DNA of 64,000 nt, taken from NCBI GenBank assembly GCA_905147135.1, contig LR990056.1:9620001-9684000 (forward strand). The letters run 5' to 3'. The position numbers and the translations under genes were made by a program. How positions within the stretch are numbered: position 1 is the first letter of the stretch; each line of letters starts with the position of its first letter. The notes below the pieces were generated by a model, which saw only the letters and a list, made by a program, of their open reading frames with translations, ran no database searches and was not told the DNA's origin. Below, one piece after another: positions 11,088-22,149 of the stretch. This DNA comes from Blastobasis lacticolella (taxonomy: Eukaryota; Arthropoda; Insecta; Lepidoptera; Blastobasidae).

Positions 11088-13303
11088 TTATACATTAAAT
11101 CTGTATGAAATAGGGTATGTCGCATGTTATTCAATTCATTCAACACTCATTTAAGATAAATAAAAACCATAAATGTTTTGACAGCAGTACAAGTACTGGT
11201 TTCATAGGGATTTCTTTCATTTACACATAAATATTTTATTATTTTTACAATAGAGACCGGAGTTTCATACCCTATATCAGATCATGCTTGGATAGCTTTA
11301 GCCACAATCACAGTAACAATTTATCAGATTTACATTATTGCATGATTTAGGTATTATACCCATTTTAAAACTACTATCAGATTTCGTACTAAGTATCAGA
11401 TTATTCGTTTAATTTACGAATTTTGTTTCATACGGGTTTACGGTTAAACCGATTCCTCGTATTTTATATTCTGATTTCGAACTTATCGATTTCGTAGCAC
11501 ACTACTCCTCAGATTTTATACAGAGTCCCAACACTTGGACCGCAGAAGAAAAAGCGTTATTTACTTTATGTATTGTGTTAGATATCTTAGAATAGTTTGG
11601 TATAGCATGGTTATAGTATTTATTATCTGGTACACCAGAATACCATGGTTACTATTTTTATCTTATATTTCCAACAGTTGTTCCAATTGCCTGTTTGTTC
11701 ACGAATAATACTAAAAATAATATTATATTGTTTATATTCATCATCTTGGCGTTATGTCAAAACATTATATTGTTGTGGTCCAAAATTAAGAGACATTATT
11801 ACTGTGTATAGTTTATGCAGTCTCTTTTGTTAACTTTGTCACAATTATCCTATATTAGTCTTTGGAATTCGCAAATTATTCCAACTGTTACACTTTTTGT
11901 CAATTAAAATTATTCACATGAATTTTGTCACAACAAATTTTTCACATTTTGTATAATTAATGAACAAATTTTAATTTGTTTTAGCTGAAAATAAAGAGAT
12001 TAGTGGCACACAGTCATCTGATGGTATGGTAAGCAAGTGTGCAACACAAGTTTAGCCGGTTTACAAAGTTTGACTTACAACTTGGTCTCAACTAAAATAC
12101 TTGTTTATCAACTTAAATGTAAATAGGCCTGTTGTAAGTAGACATAAATATTGTATTGTAGCTCATTATATTTGCAAGATTAAAAAGGGAGGCATTTACA
12201 AAAAAATAATTTATCATTTGCCATGCCTCCATGCCATGCATTGCCATGTCTGACAGATTGCTATGCCTCTAGTTTTGATCACTACTGCACACTTGACTTA
12301 ACTTAAATAAATTATGTCCATCAGATATACTTGTAAAAAATGTTGATGGGGTTACCTCGCATCAGTAGTTTACCGTTTTTACTGATGTTCATTCCATTTA
12401 TAATTCTGATCTGAAATAGATTTTCGCAGGTGCACCACAGTTATTACACCACAGGTACAGTTACCTTTAAGGTGCTGATCACTTGCTGATCATGGAAATG
12501 TTTTATGTCAATGTTACTTCATGAGTACACCGTTTGATGGGTACTTACATATTATCTGAAAATTAATTCACACGTTTAGCTAGGTACTGAGATTTTTAAT
12601 GCTTGATTTATATACTTAAGTAAAGAAATATCATCCATTTTGTTGTGGTCGGATAGGTACTCCAGATTCTTTTTAACTTATAGATGTTTATTTATTCATC
12701 ATTATTTCGTAACTGCTGTATGTAATTTTTGAACCGCATGTTATTCGGTTTAGTGACTATTCTTGAATTTTCACTTTGCAGAGTTTGCAACCACAACAAA
12801 ACTTTGTTTGTAAGGCCGCCATTGTCTTTTGAATTTCACGTTTCACCTTTCATTATGTATGCAACCAGGACGTACAATCATCTTAAATTTTCAAAAACAG
12901 AATGGATTTCCAATTTTAATTTACGTTTCACATAGATTTTCTTGTTTTTCCACTTTGCAAAAGGATTTTTAATAGCACAGACCGTCAGACATGTTCGTAC
13001 TTGTTTGTTTCTTTTAACTTTTATTTGAAACTTACAAAAATGATATTTGCGCAGTAAAGCGAGCTTATCTGGGTCCCATAACCTGTAGGATAATGGATTA
13101 CGGGGCCGATAAATAACACACAGAGTTAAAGTTTTATACTTCGCTTTGCAGCTTATATTTCAACGCAGGCCACGGAAAGAAGTAAAGTTTTAATCCTAGA
13201 CCACAGACCAGAGAGAGAGATGTGTGAGTGTTGCCATTAGGAGATTGGTTTTTGCGTAGGAATATGTCTATATTCCAACAATTTGAATTTCCGTAAAATT
13301 AAT
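11088..13303. other. No gene seen
   Basis: AT-rich sequence with only short frames. ATCAGATT recurs several times between 11270 and 11520, and a small CCATGC-rich stretch lies near 12215-12250. No element or gene could be supported. Confidence 0.5.
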
Positions 13304-13307
13304 GTGT

Positions 13308-13574
13308 TTTTAGCTAATATGAGTGTAATTAAGTGAAAGATTACTGTTCAATGCTAGAACTTAATATTTTAATTGCACAAATTAATAAATCGATACAAAA
13401 AGAATTCAAAATTGATCAGACAACCGCCACACAACCGTTCGCAGCCGAGTCTCGAGCAAAGTGACGTTTATATCTTTTTAAACAAGCCTCCTGTTCAGGT
13501 CCCGACTGATTCTCCAACCAGGTTAGGTGACAGATACTTCCATCTGTTTCTCCTAGGCTACTCGTTCGTCAATA
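13308..13574 (-). repeat. 3' LTR of the minus-strand gypsy element
   Basis: This copy is 267 bp and matches 17823-18053, except that it holds about 36 bp after TCGATAC that the other copy lacks. On the minus strand it begins TATTGACGAACG, immediately after a purine-rich AGGAGAGGCCG that can serve as polypurine tract. Confidence 0.8.
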
Positions 13575-13740
13575 CGGCCTCTCCTGACAGAAGAACGTCC
13601 TCGTTCTCATCTAGTTGCAGCCTTGGTTCCGAGGAGTCTTTGCTTGAGCAGCCAGGTAGTGTAACATCATTTACAGGCTTAGCAGGATCCTCATGAGTGG
13701 ACTCAACATCAGATTGGTCTGCACCTGAGTAAAACAACAA
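13558..13740 (-). pseudogene. Acidic C-terminal tail of gypsy pol
   Basis: A 60-residue minus-strand frame rich in Asp, Glu and Ser ends in GEAVLTNE and a stop a few bases inside the LTR. Position just upstream of the polypurine tract and overlap with the LTR fit the end of a pol polyprotein. It is cut off from the integrase remnant by the hairpin array. Confidence 0.5.
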
Positions 13741-13788
13741 AAAAGGTCTTAAGTTACACAGTTAACAACTACGTAGAATGCAAAGCCA

Positions 13789-14348
13789 CAAAACAGAGGC
13801 ACTACGTGAAGCATGTTTTGGCAGAGGTGAGTAAGAGGCACGACGTGAAGCGTTGCTCAACCCCAAGGGAATAAGCACTGCGTAAAGCTATCCCTTCCAC
13901 ATGAAAAAGAGGCACTACGTGAAGCGTATCTCATGGAAGCTACTACAGGCGAGCAAGAGGCACGACGTGAAGCGTTACTCAACCCCAAGGGAGGAAGCAC
14001 TACGTGAAGCTATCCCTTCCACATGAGAAAGAGGCACTACGTGAAGCGTATCTCATGGAAGCTACTACAGGCGAGCAAGAGGCACGACGTGAAGCGTTAC
14101 TCAACCCCAAGGGAGGAAGCACTGCGTGAAGCTATCCCTTCCACATGAGAAAGAGGCACTACGTGAAGCGTATCTCATGGAATCTACAATAGGTGAGAAA
14201 GAGGCACGACGTGAAGCGTATCTCAACCCTAAGGGAGGAAGCACTACGTGAAGCTATCCCTTCTACATGAGAAAGAGGCACTACGTGAAGCGTATCTCAT
14301 GGAAACACACATAGGAAAATGACAGAGGCACGACGTGAAGCATGTCAT
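13789..14348 (-). repeat. Fourteen-hairpin array with conserved loop
   Basis: Fourteen copies of a core close to GAGGCACTACGTGAAGC (plus strand) are spaced about 40 bp apart. Each is flanked by pairing arms that differ between hairpins: CAAAACA with TGTTTTG (first), TGAGTAA with TTGCTCA, AAGGGA with TCCCTT, CATGAGA with TCTCATG, TGAGA with TCTCA, and ATGACA with TGTCAT (last). Three hairpin types form a higher-order unit of about 121 bp repeated four times. A few copies have one mismatch. The minus-strand reading of the first core encodes LHVVPL, in continuation of the integrase frame. Confidence 0.85.
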
Positions 14349-14349
14349 C

Positions 14350-16734
14350 AATCAACATGCTGTCTAAAGTAAGCAGCACAGGTCTCTGGAGTCCACTCGC
14401 CGCGCCACGGGACCATGAACTCGGCTGCCGCCTGGGTAGATTTCCCATAAGCGCCGGCCAGCAGCTGCAGCTCGTACCGCCCATGCGGCAACGCCTTAAC
14501 CACACGGTAAGGCCCGCGCATGCCGGAGTCCAGCTTGCCCGTCGCTGAGCCTTTTTAATAACAAACACCCAAGAATTTCATCAAGACTGTCATCTAATTG
14601 TACGTCGGACAGTTTTTGAAGCAGGTTTTGTACCACTTTATCTGCAATTTGCGCAATTTGCGCCCAATTTTGCGGCTTTTGAACGCGACAAACATTTACA
14701 GGGTTCCGACTCAAATAATCGGCGTGATTCATTCAGGTACCCTTACGATATTCCAATGAAAAGTCAAAATCTTGGAGGTAAATCCACCAACGCGCGATTC
14801 TTGGCAGTAGGTCCTTCTTCCTTTGAGTTAACTTCAGAGCATTACAATCAGTTATCACAGTGAAGCGAACACCAACCAAATAATGCCTGAAGTGCTCAAG
14901 AGCCCTCACCACTGCCAAGGTCTCCAACTCGTACGAGTGGTATTTTACCTCCGATCCCTTCTTCGACTTACTAAAATAAGCTACCGCGCGTTTATGTCCT
15001 GACCCGTGCTCTTGTAAAAGTACCGCACCATAACCGATAGAACTCGCGTCTGTGTGGACCTCTATTGGCAATTTCGGGTCATAAATTGCTAGAGCAGGTT
15101 CACAAATAAGATGCCCAATAATTTCCTGCCGTGCGCTTTCTTGCTCATTACCCCATTCAAAAGGCACGTCTTTTCTAGTGATTTTCGCTATGCATGCCGT
15201 CTTTAAAGCAAACCCCGGAATGTATTTACGGAAGTAACTCGCCAAACCTAGAAATTGGCGGACCTGTTTCACGTTTTTAGGGGTCGGTGCCTCAACAAGT
15301 GCTTGAACTTTCTTTGAGCTCGGCTGTACCTGACCTTCGCTGATTGTTCGACCAAGGTACTCAATTTTAGACGACAAGATCGAGCACTTCTTGAGGTTTA
15401 TCGAACACCCGGCATTGATAAGGGTCTTTAACACTTTTAGCAAAATGGCAAAACCTTCATCGATGGTATTACTTAAAATCAAAATATCATCGATGTAGAC
15501 CAGGACTTCACCAGCCTCGATGTGATCCCGGAGAGTATTTGATATAATGCGCTGGTAAACTATAGGGGTATTGGCCAAACCCCAGGGCATCTTCAGATAC
15601 TCATAGTACCGAAGATATATAGACGAAGCCAGTTAGCGGAATGGACCGCTCCTCCATCGGGATCTGGTGAAATCCGGTCGCCATGTCCAAACTAGTGAAG
15701 AACTTGTGTTTGCCAAGACGGTATACATGGTCATCAATTAAGGGTAAAGGGAATCGGTCCTTGACTGTGACCTCATTCAATTTACGAAAATCAACACACA
15801 TATGGTCAGACCCATTCTTCTACTTGACAAGAAGGATAGGACTGGCGTAATCAGATTCCGACTACCTTATAACATTTTTGTCAAGTAAATCTTTTATGAT
15901 TTCACGTACGCGCAGAATTTCCGATTGTGAAAGACGGTACGGGCAATAATTGACTGGCATATCGCTTTTGAGTTTGATGGACATACTTCCTGTGGTCACG
16001 GTTGATGTCGCAGTTCCAGTTATGAAATGCTCAGAAAACTCATTAATTATGTCAAATAACCGCTGTAAATCACCACCTGTAAGGTCTGTATTCAAAACAG
16101 CTTGTTCATCAGACTCAATCGCGAAAACACTAGCGGGCGCTGCGATTTCCCGTTTCAAACACTGCCGATTACACGTACGTACATACGTCAAACCCTCGCG
16201 GTTAAGTACGTCTGTACCAATAATGACGGGTTTGTTCATCAATTCCGCGGATACTACGAACATATCTACCTCTAATGTAATGTCATCGAACTCAATTGGC
16301 AAAGTCACGTACTGTGTGCATTCAATTTCTTGACTACCTATGCCTCTTAAAACACGAAAACATGGTTTTCGAACGCAACTGAAATATTTAAGTAAAGTTG
16401 ATGACATCAGGGAAATCGTTGAGCCACTGTCAAGAAGAACGTCGACAGGAATACCACAGATAACGGCTACTACAACATCTTGATCTCGACTACCCTCGTC
16501 TTCGTGACAAAAGTTAACGTTATCTTTGTTCCGTGCTTCGGATTTTAATTTAGCGAAACAAGTGTCAGCCTTGTGTTCGGGCTTTTTGCAAAAAGTACAA
16601 GTTTCCGATCTTGTTTGTACTTGCGAGGTTTTCGGATTTGAACTACCCTCAGAATTTAAAATTACGGAGTGATCACTCTTGGCCTTTTTGCAATGACCCT
16701 GCCTGTCCACAAGAAAATCATTTGCCCTCAACAA
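14350..16734 (-). pseudogene. pol: gypsy pol: zinc knuckle, protease, RT, RNase H, integrase remnant
   Basis: In order: a CCHC knuckle (CTFCKKPEHKADTC), a protease with LLDSGSTISLM, the RT start through VDFRKLNE and FTSLDMATGFHQ, then after a frameshift near 15600 the YIDDILI catalytic box and the FLGLASYFRKYIPGF connection, RNase H (VHTDASSIGYGAVL) and the DYLSRNP motif. A GPYRVV-type integrase C-terminal module survives at 14350-14548. In-frame stops lie at 15862, near 15825 and at 14733. The integrase zinc finger and DDE core are missing. Protease is in the same frame as the end of gag, so gag-pol was probably one reading frame. The element cannot move by itself. Confidence 0.85.
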
Positions 16735-16755
16735 ATTGGCGTTTTCTACTACTAC

Positions 16756-17678
16756 CTACATTCCGGAGTAATTTTTTGTTGACTCACGTTTATTTCGCGA
16801 AGTAAACTGAGATGAATTCTGCTTCGGTACACTCGGTTTTACATAAATCGAGAAAAATTCGACTAAATCGTTTGGCAAAAACTTTGCATTGGTCGCGGAG
16901 GCACGGATTTGGGGATCAGTGACGCCACAGATTATAATAGCAGAAATCAACTCGTCACTTAAGCCATTTACGATTCGTAAGCGGAGAAGTGAGCGACGAG
17001 CATAGTCAGCGTAGGTGGAGTAATTATCTGAGTTTGTGCTCATAACATCAAACAATATATTTGCCATATTAGGTTTCTTGGGGCACAAAGGTTTGAATTC
17101 CTTTTTAAAATTACTCCAACTCCGATCTGACGTCACCCACTCGTTAAGCCACGATTTTGCCTTTCAAACAATTACCTATGCGAGAGAGGCATTCGTTGTC
17201 AGTTATTGATAACTTTTGCACGATCTACCTCTCCGCACCAGTTATCGATGTCATGCAAATTTGGATCAAAAACGGAAATATAGAAAGATTGGTTCGATCT
17301 CACCGTAGTATTTATGGACCGTATGGTGTCCACGATCCTCTCTGTGGCGCTCGGCTCGATAGCCGTGCTGGCAATCACGGATTGGCCCCGCGAAGTCGCA
17401 GTAGGCACCAACTCGTCACGCGAGCTGACGACTGCCTGGGACAAACCTGGGGCGGGTTGTACCGGCAGCGGCGGCGTCGCTGTATCCAGGCGCAGCGATG
17501 GTGATGCGGTTACACACGGTGGTGACGGTTGTATACCATGACTTTCTAACGCATTAAGACGCTCGAGAATTAATCGCATTTGTTGCTTAATCTCGCCGTC
17601 TGGAGTCTCATCACGGTACCGTCGTCGTTTACCGCCACTATCGTGTCGGTCCCGACTTCGGTGTCGTCGATCAGACAT
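16756..17678 (-). pseudogene. gag: gypsy gag, frameshifted
   Basis: The first part (17678-17199) starts with an Arg/Asp-rich N terminus, passes a Pro/Ser-rich stretch and reaches the VFDPNLHDIDNW capsid start. After a frameshift near 17150-17200, the second part (17136-16756) holds the capsid helices, including a segment on survival and cohort-like repeats of Leu/Ile residues. It stops at 16756 and then continues in the same frame into the zinc knuckle of pol. Gag packages element RNA. This copy is disabled by one frameshift and one stop. Confidence 0.7.
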
Positions 17679-17809
17679 ATTTTTACTCGCGGAAAAAATA
17701 TCACGAGAAATTTATCGGAAAAAACCACACCGAAAATTTTAACAGTACCCGCTATTTTAAAATTATTCACAAACGCGTCAGAAGACAAAAAGATAGGACG
17801 TAGTGCCCT

Positions 17810-17822
17810 ATCCCACTTCTGA
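17810..17822 (-). other. Primer-site core, tRNA-Leu type
   Basis: Minus-strand TCAGAAGTGGGAT borders the upstream LTR. It is the same core as at 546-558. The bases that should pair with the tRNA CCA end are altered. Confidence 0.5.
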
Positions 17823-18053
17823 TTTTAGCTAATATGAGTGTAATTAAGTGAAAGATTACTGTTCAATGCTAGAACTTAATATTTTAATTGCACAAATTAA
17901 TAAATCGATACTTACAGCCGCAGCCGAGTCTCGAGCAAAGTGACGTTTATATCTTTTTAAACAAGCCTCCTGTTCAGGTCCCGACTGATTCTCCAACCAG
18001 GTTAGGTGACAGATCCTTCCATCTGTTTCTCCTAGGCTACTCGTTCGTCAATA
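17823..18053 (-). repeat. 5' LTR of the minus-strand gypsy element
   Basis: This 231 bp copy lacks a 36 bp block present in the other LTR, and is otherwise nearly identical. Gag starts 145 bp downstream in element orientation. Confidence 0.8.
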
Positions 18054-18057
18054 GTGT

Positions 18058-19013
18058 TTTGTAGCATTCGTTAAATTTAGTTAAGGTTACAAAATTATCC
18101 GTCAAATTATAGTGTACTGTTATAGTTTTGATCCTTTTGTATTTTTATTTTAAATATTATATTCATTGATATTTTTGTGTTCAAGTGTGTCTAAAAGCAG
18201 TGCGGCGCTTCTGTATTGTATTGTAGTAGAGAGCTATATTATCCAGTCACATTACGCAATGTGCGACTACTATTCGGGCTGGAGAAATGAAGGCGGACCT
18301 CGGGCTCTCGTGCGCGAGAGCACAAACGGGACATGAACGTCAAGATGAAATATTATAAATCACTTTGCCTTTACTAGCTATACTGAACTAGCACTCTCGG
18401 CTGATGTGGTTCAAGCCCAGCGTTGGACTGTCGTAGGTAGGTGGAGATTGTTGTTGTAGAAGGACGCGTTGTAGTCGTGCGATATGATATAAAATATTAA
18501 CAAGTATCAAATTTTCTAGTCAAAGTATACAAGACACAGACATAAACAAATTAGACATAAAGGCAAAGCACAGACGTGAAGATACAATTTTTTAATATTC
18601 TTAGTTCACAGACTGATACAGAACAATGATACCATGTAAACGATGGTGGCGCCCTCAATTTTTTTCACGACTTTATTGCCAGACTATACAATATTATTAT
18701 CAGTTTAGAGCAAGTAGATATGATGGGCAAGTATTCAGATATACTACTATATACTTTAGATTATAGTCAGAAGGCGATGCATTTCGATCATGATTGTGAT
18801 GGACTTCAATTTATTTGTCAGTTTGACAAATTAGTTCGTAGTATTATTGATGGCTTTCATACGAAAGAGAGAAAAAGAGATAAAGAAACGAAAAATACGC
18901 AGCTATACGAAATATTATCAAGGAACGAAATATCGTGATAAACAAATCACTGGTAGTCGTCTGACAACTGGTAAACATAGACTCATGGGTAAAAGACTAC
19001 TATTTCTCTTTAG
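18058..19013. other. No gene seen; short palindrome and repeat remnant
   Basis: The stretch holds a perfect hairpin GCTCTCGTGCGCGAGAGC near 18302, and a decayed start of the short retroposed repeat at about 18405-18440 (GGTTCAAGCCCAGCGTTGGA side). The 72-codon open frame at 18720-18938 has no recognisable motif and is probably chance. Confidence 0.45.
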
Positions 19014-19400
19014 GGACTAACGCACGTCACGCACAATCGTACGTACTGCGTTCCAGTGTGCGAATCACCTAAATAATAATGGACAATGACTGACAAGGAC
19101 ACATTATCCAATGGATATTGCCATATCCACACTTTATAATTACTACCACTGTCAGTCGACTCGGACTTAGCGTGGTCCTACTATACTCATGTAAAATATT
19201 TTCCTCTTTTTAAAAAACAAAATATAATAGGACCACGCTTAGTTCGAATCAGCTGACAGTGGTAGAAAATATAAAATGTGGATATGGCAATATCTATTGG
19301 ATAATCTGTCCTTGTCAGTCATTGTCCATTATTATATAGGCGATCCGCACACTGGAACGCAGCACCGTACAGTTGTGCGTGACATGCGTTAGTGCGTGAC
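19014..19400. mobile_element. Long palindromic MITE (foldback)
   Basis: The left arm (about 19017-19180) and right arm (about 19228-19397) are near-perfect reverse complements for roughly 165 bp, with a loop of about 48 bases. Examples are CTAACGCACGTCACGCACAA against TTGTGCGTGACATGCGTTAG, and the TATTGCCATATCCAC block against its complement. It has no coding sequence. Such structures are typical of non-autonomous DNA transposons, and their transcripts can form dsRNA. A third, diverged half-copy lies at 19740-19940. Confidence 0.8.
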
Positions 19401-19739
19401 ATAAAGTTATTTGAGCTGTCATCGGTTTCTATGGAAATTACTCATAGTCGAACACACTGAAAACGCATGCACGCGCGTTCGTGCGGATCCTACGTTTCTT
19501 TTTCTTTGACACATTTGTCAGATAAGTTTTTGACGCTGTACTTTCTACATAAAAAGGCGTCAAATAGGCCGCTGCTGTGAAGTGAGGTCTCCAGGATTGC
19601 CAAATTAGTATTCCGTTACTCAGTTCTCAAATTAATTTTCGCCTACATAATATAATTTTATGAAAAGATTATAACAATTTGGGGAATTCCTAAATTTTTA
19701 ATTGTATATACAACAATATAAAAATCACACATATTTTCA

Positions 19740-19940
19740 AATTTCGCCAAAATGAATGCAGCGCTCCAATGTGCCAATCGCCTCAACAATATTTTTCAAG
19801 TCAGTCAAATTCTTTGTTATGACTTTTATGAATGACGTTCTATGACGGATAAAAGACATGGCATTAGTTGCCATACAGATTTTTTTTTTAAAAGCAATTT
19901 GGACTTAGCGTGGTCCTACTACAGTGTTAGTTAAATAATT
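19740..19940. mobile_element. Degenerate half-copy of the same MITE family
   Basis: It shares GCAGCGCTCCAATGTGCCAA (compare the 19045 region) and TTGGACTTAGCGTGGTCCTA (compare 19160) with the palindrome, in the same order but with diverged sequence between them. Confidence 0.55.
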
Positions 19941-20473
19941 TGCGTAGTTCTAAATTAGCCAGCTTAAGTTTACTCAATGACTTTAGCAGTGTGGTTTGAC
20001 ACCACAATTAAATTAATTGCTTAGATTTAAAAGTAAATCAAACAATTAAAAACGGTGTGTATTTTTTTTTTAGTTTTGTTTTACTAATACAATTATGATG
20101 TTCTTTTGCATAACAATGGTGTACAACGGTGAGCTTCACCTACAAGTTCAACGTTGCAATGCAACGCTGGACTGGTAGCCTCAACGTGATTGTTTTAACG
20201 TGGGACGATGCTTGGAGAGCTTACCAAATCGAAACTTATGTCCCGTAAAAAAAATAAAGGCGAATTCATTTAGTAAACATATTGTTCTCTATTGGTGTAT
20301 TAGTGCTGAATTACTTATGAATAGAAATCATATTATGCAGCTTTATAAAATTTTAACAAAGATCCTGAACAAAATATAAGAAACCTATATACCAACGGTA
20401 TATAATAAATTTCGTAATAAGTTTTTTTGAAGGACTTTAATTAGTTTTATTCATTTTTACGCATTTTCGGAAA

Positions 20474-20654
20474 TTGACACTAAATTCGAGCATCGTTAAA
20501 TTCTATAAAGGTTTATTACAAGTGAATAATAAAAAGGGGTCTGAACGAGCTGTCCAGCATAACGTGTTCAAAAACGGAAAGGGAAAGGTACGACCATGTC
20601 CCTTCGTGACTTTGCTTGCAGTGGTGTTGTGCGTTTTCACGGCAGGAGTATCAT
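20474..20654 (+). CDS. Host gene candidate, exon a (membrane or secreted protein, unrecognised)
   Basis: An open frame, without its own ATG, ends at a strong splice donor TCAT|GTAAGT at 20654/20655 in phase 1. It encodes a basic Asn/Lys-rich stretch and then VTLLAVVLCVFTAGVS, a hydrophobic run fit for a signal anchor or transmembrane helix. The true 5' boundary is unknown: an acceptor-like TTTATTACAAG at about 20520 is one option, so the start codon must lie in an upstream exon. The frame joins exon b in phase. I do not recognise the protein. Confidence 0.45.
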
Positions 20655-21774
20655 GTAAGTATTTTTAATGTATGATATTTAAAAAGTGTCGCATACCTTA
20701 AGGGAAGAGCATTCTGCGCGATATCGAAGAGGTCTGGGTTCTATTTCTAGTCCTAGCTATTTGAATATTTTTTCGGTTCTTCTAGATTCCCATTGAGATC
20801 ACCTACTTTTCGGCTTCCCGGTTTCCAAATTTCGAATATATATTATTTATTGTAGCTAGTAGATGGCATTATTTGATTGTTAAAATAGTTTTAGGGATAT
20901 AAGCAGCGCCTATACAAGCTATACCACCTGAAAACAATATAAGCCCGACCTCCGTACGACATAAAACTTAAACAATGTTGGTGAGCACACACAAGGTATC
21001 CCCGAATTTACCATGTCGGGTGGTCAAGAAAATCAGGTTCAGAGTTCCAGGTCTCCTAGAAAGAATCGAGGACTTTTTGACTGGTATTTTTGTAAAATCC
21101 TCGGGTATGTTGTATACTAGAATGGTTTAAGAGCGATAATAAACCTTCACAGAGCAGCTCAGCAGCACACTGGGATTACTATTGAGTGTCTTATATTTTT
21201 AATTTTGTTAATTTTGCTAAATCAAATAATCTTTCACTTAATAAATTGACATCATTAGGTCTCAGATAACTTTACCTATGTAATAGATATAATTTTTTTC
21301 TATCGGAGGCTTTTGAGTTGAGAATAATACGATTTATCGACGTATTATAATATTACTGAAAAGTTATTGATAGGTCTACCATAATGTATTTTGAATAAGG
21401 AAAATGGAACGTATATGTTTAATTAAAAATTCCTAATAGGGAAATTGAATAATTTAGGCATCGAAACAAAAACACTATAGCTTATTTCATCATTTTACTT
21501 ATATTTGTGCAATTTTACATTATTTGTATTATTATTGGTTATCAGAAAATATATTAATAAATTACCTTGAAATTATGTTTCAATAAGCAGAAATAAGTGG
21601 GAAGAATAATAATCACTAGCTCATCCTAAAAACGAGTAGGTGTTCTCAGAGTTTACAAGCTTCTTTGTTTACTAAGAAGTGGTTTAGTTCGAATCATAAC
21701 TCCCACAGGACAGTTTCGTATAAATATATTGAGTCACAAAAATTTCGTTTACATGCTTTGTTTTATTGTTACAG

Positions 21775-21820
21775 GGGTAATTAAACTTTCCAGTTGTTGG
21801 AAGAATTTTATGGTTCTCGT
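21775..21820 (+). CDS. Host gene candidate, exon b (46 nt)
   Basis: A pyrimidine-rich TTTTATTGTTACAG precedes 21775 and a strong donor TCTCGT|GTAAGTACC follows 21820. Only one of the three frames is open through the exon, and it is exactly the one required by the phase-1 end of exon a. It encodes VIKLSSCWKNFMVL after a split Trp codon and leaves two bases for exon c. Strong sites on both sides plus phase agreement make this the best-supported small exon in the window. Confidence 0.5.
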
Positions 21821-22149
21821 GTAAGTACCATTAAACTCAGTAGGTGCACAATTATTTAATTAAATATCTGGGTCTGGGAAACATGGCTGGTAGATGGAGT
21901 ATTCGATTCCGAGGCGAGTGACTCGCGTTACGACGTGCATCGCCGGGACCGGCCGTGCGCGAGGCGCGCGGGCGGCGTCCGTGGCGCGGCGCGGCCGGTC
22001 GGCGGAGGAGTGATGGTGCTCGTGCGCAAGTCGGTCGCCGCGCGCCGCGCCCCGCCCGCCGCCGCGCTGCCTGACGACACAATGGCCTTGGAGTTGGTTC
22101 ATGTTATTGTAGGCGCGCGCGCGATACATTCCGATTTAGACCTACATAT

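Larger units (their letters stand above)
13308..18053 (-). mobile_element. Ty3/gypsy element, defective, minus strand
   Basis: Two LTRs (13308-13574 and 17823-18053) flank gag, protease, reverse transcriptase, RNase H and a remnant of integrase on the minus strand. GTGT borders both outer ends (13304-13307 and 18054-18057), consistent with a 4 bp target duplication. The primer core TCAGAAGTGGGAT (Leu type) adjoins the upstream LTR. The integrase catalytic core is deleted, several stops and frameshifts break the rest, and a 14-hairpin array lies between the integrase end and the pol tail. Confidence 0.85.

Noticed and set aside
20720..20760. tRNA-derived SINE head (GGGTTCTATTTCTAG)
   Set aside because: The box is degenerate, and no A box or tail was found.
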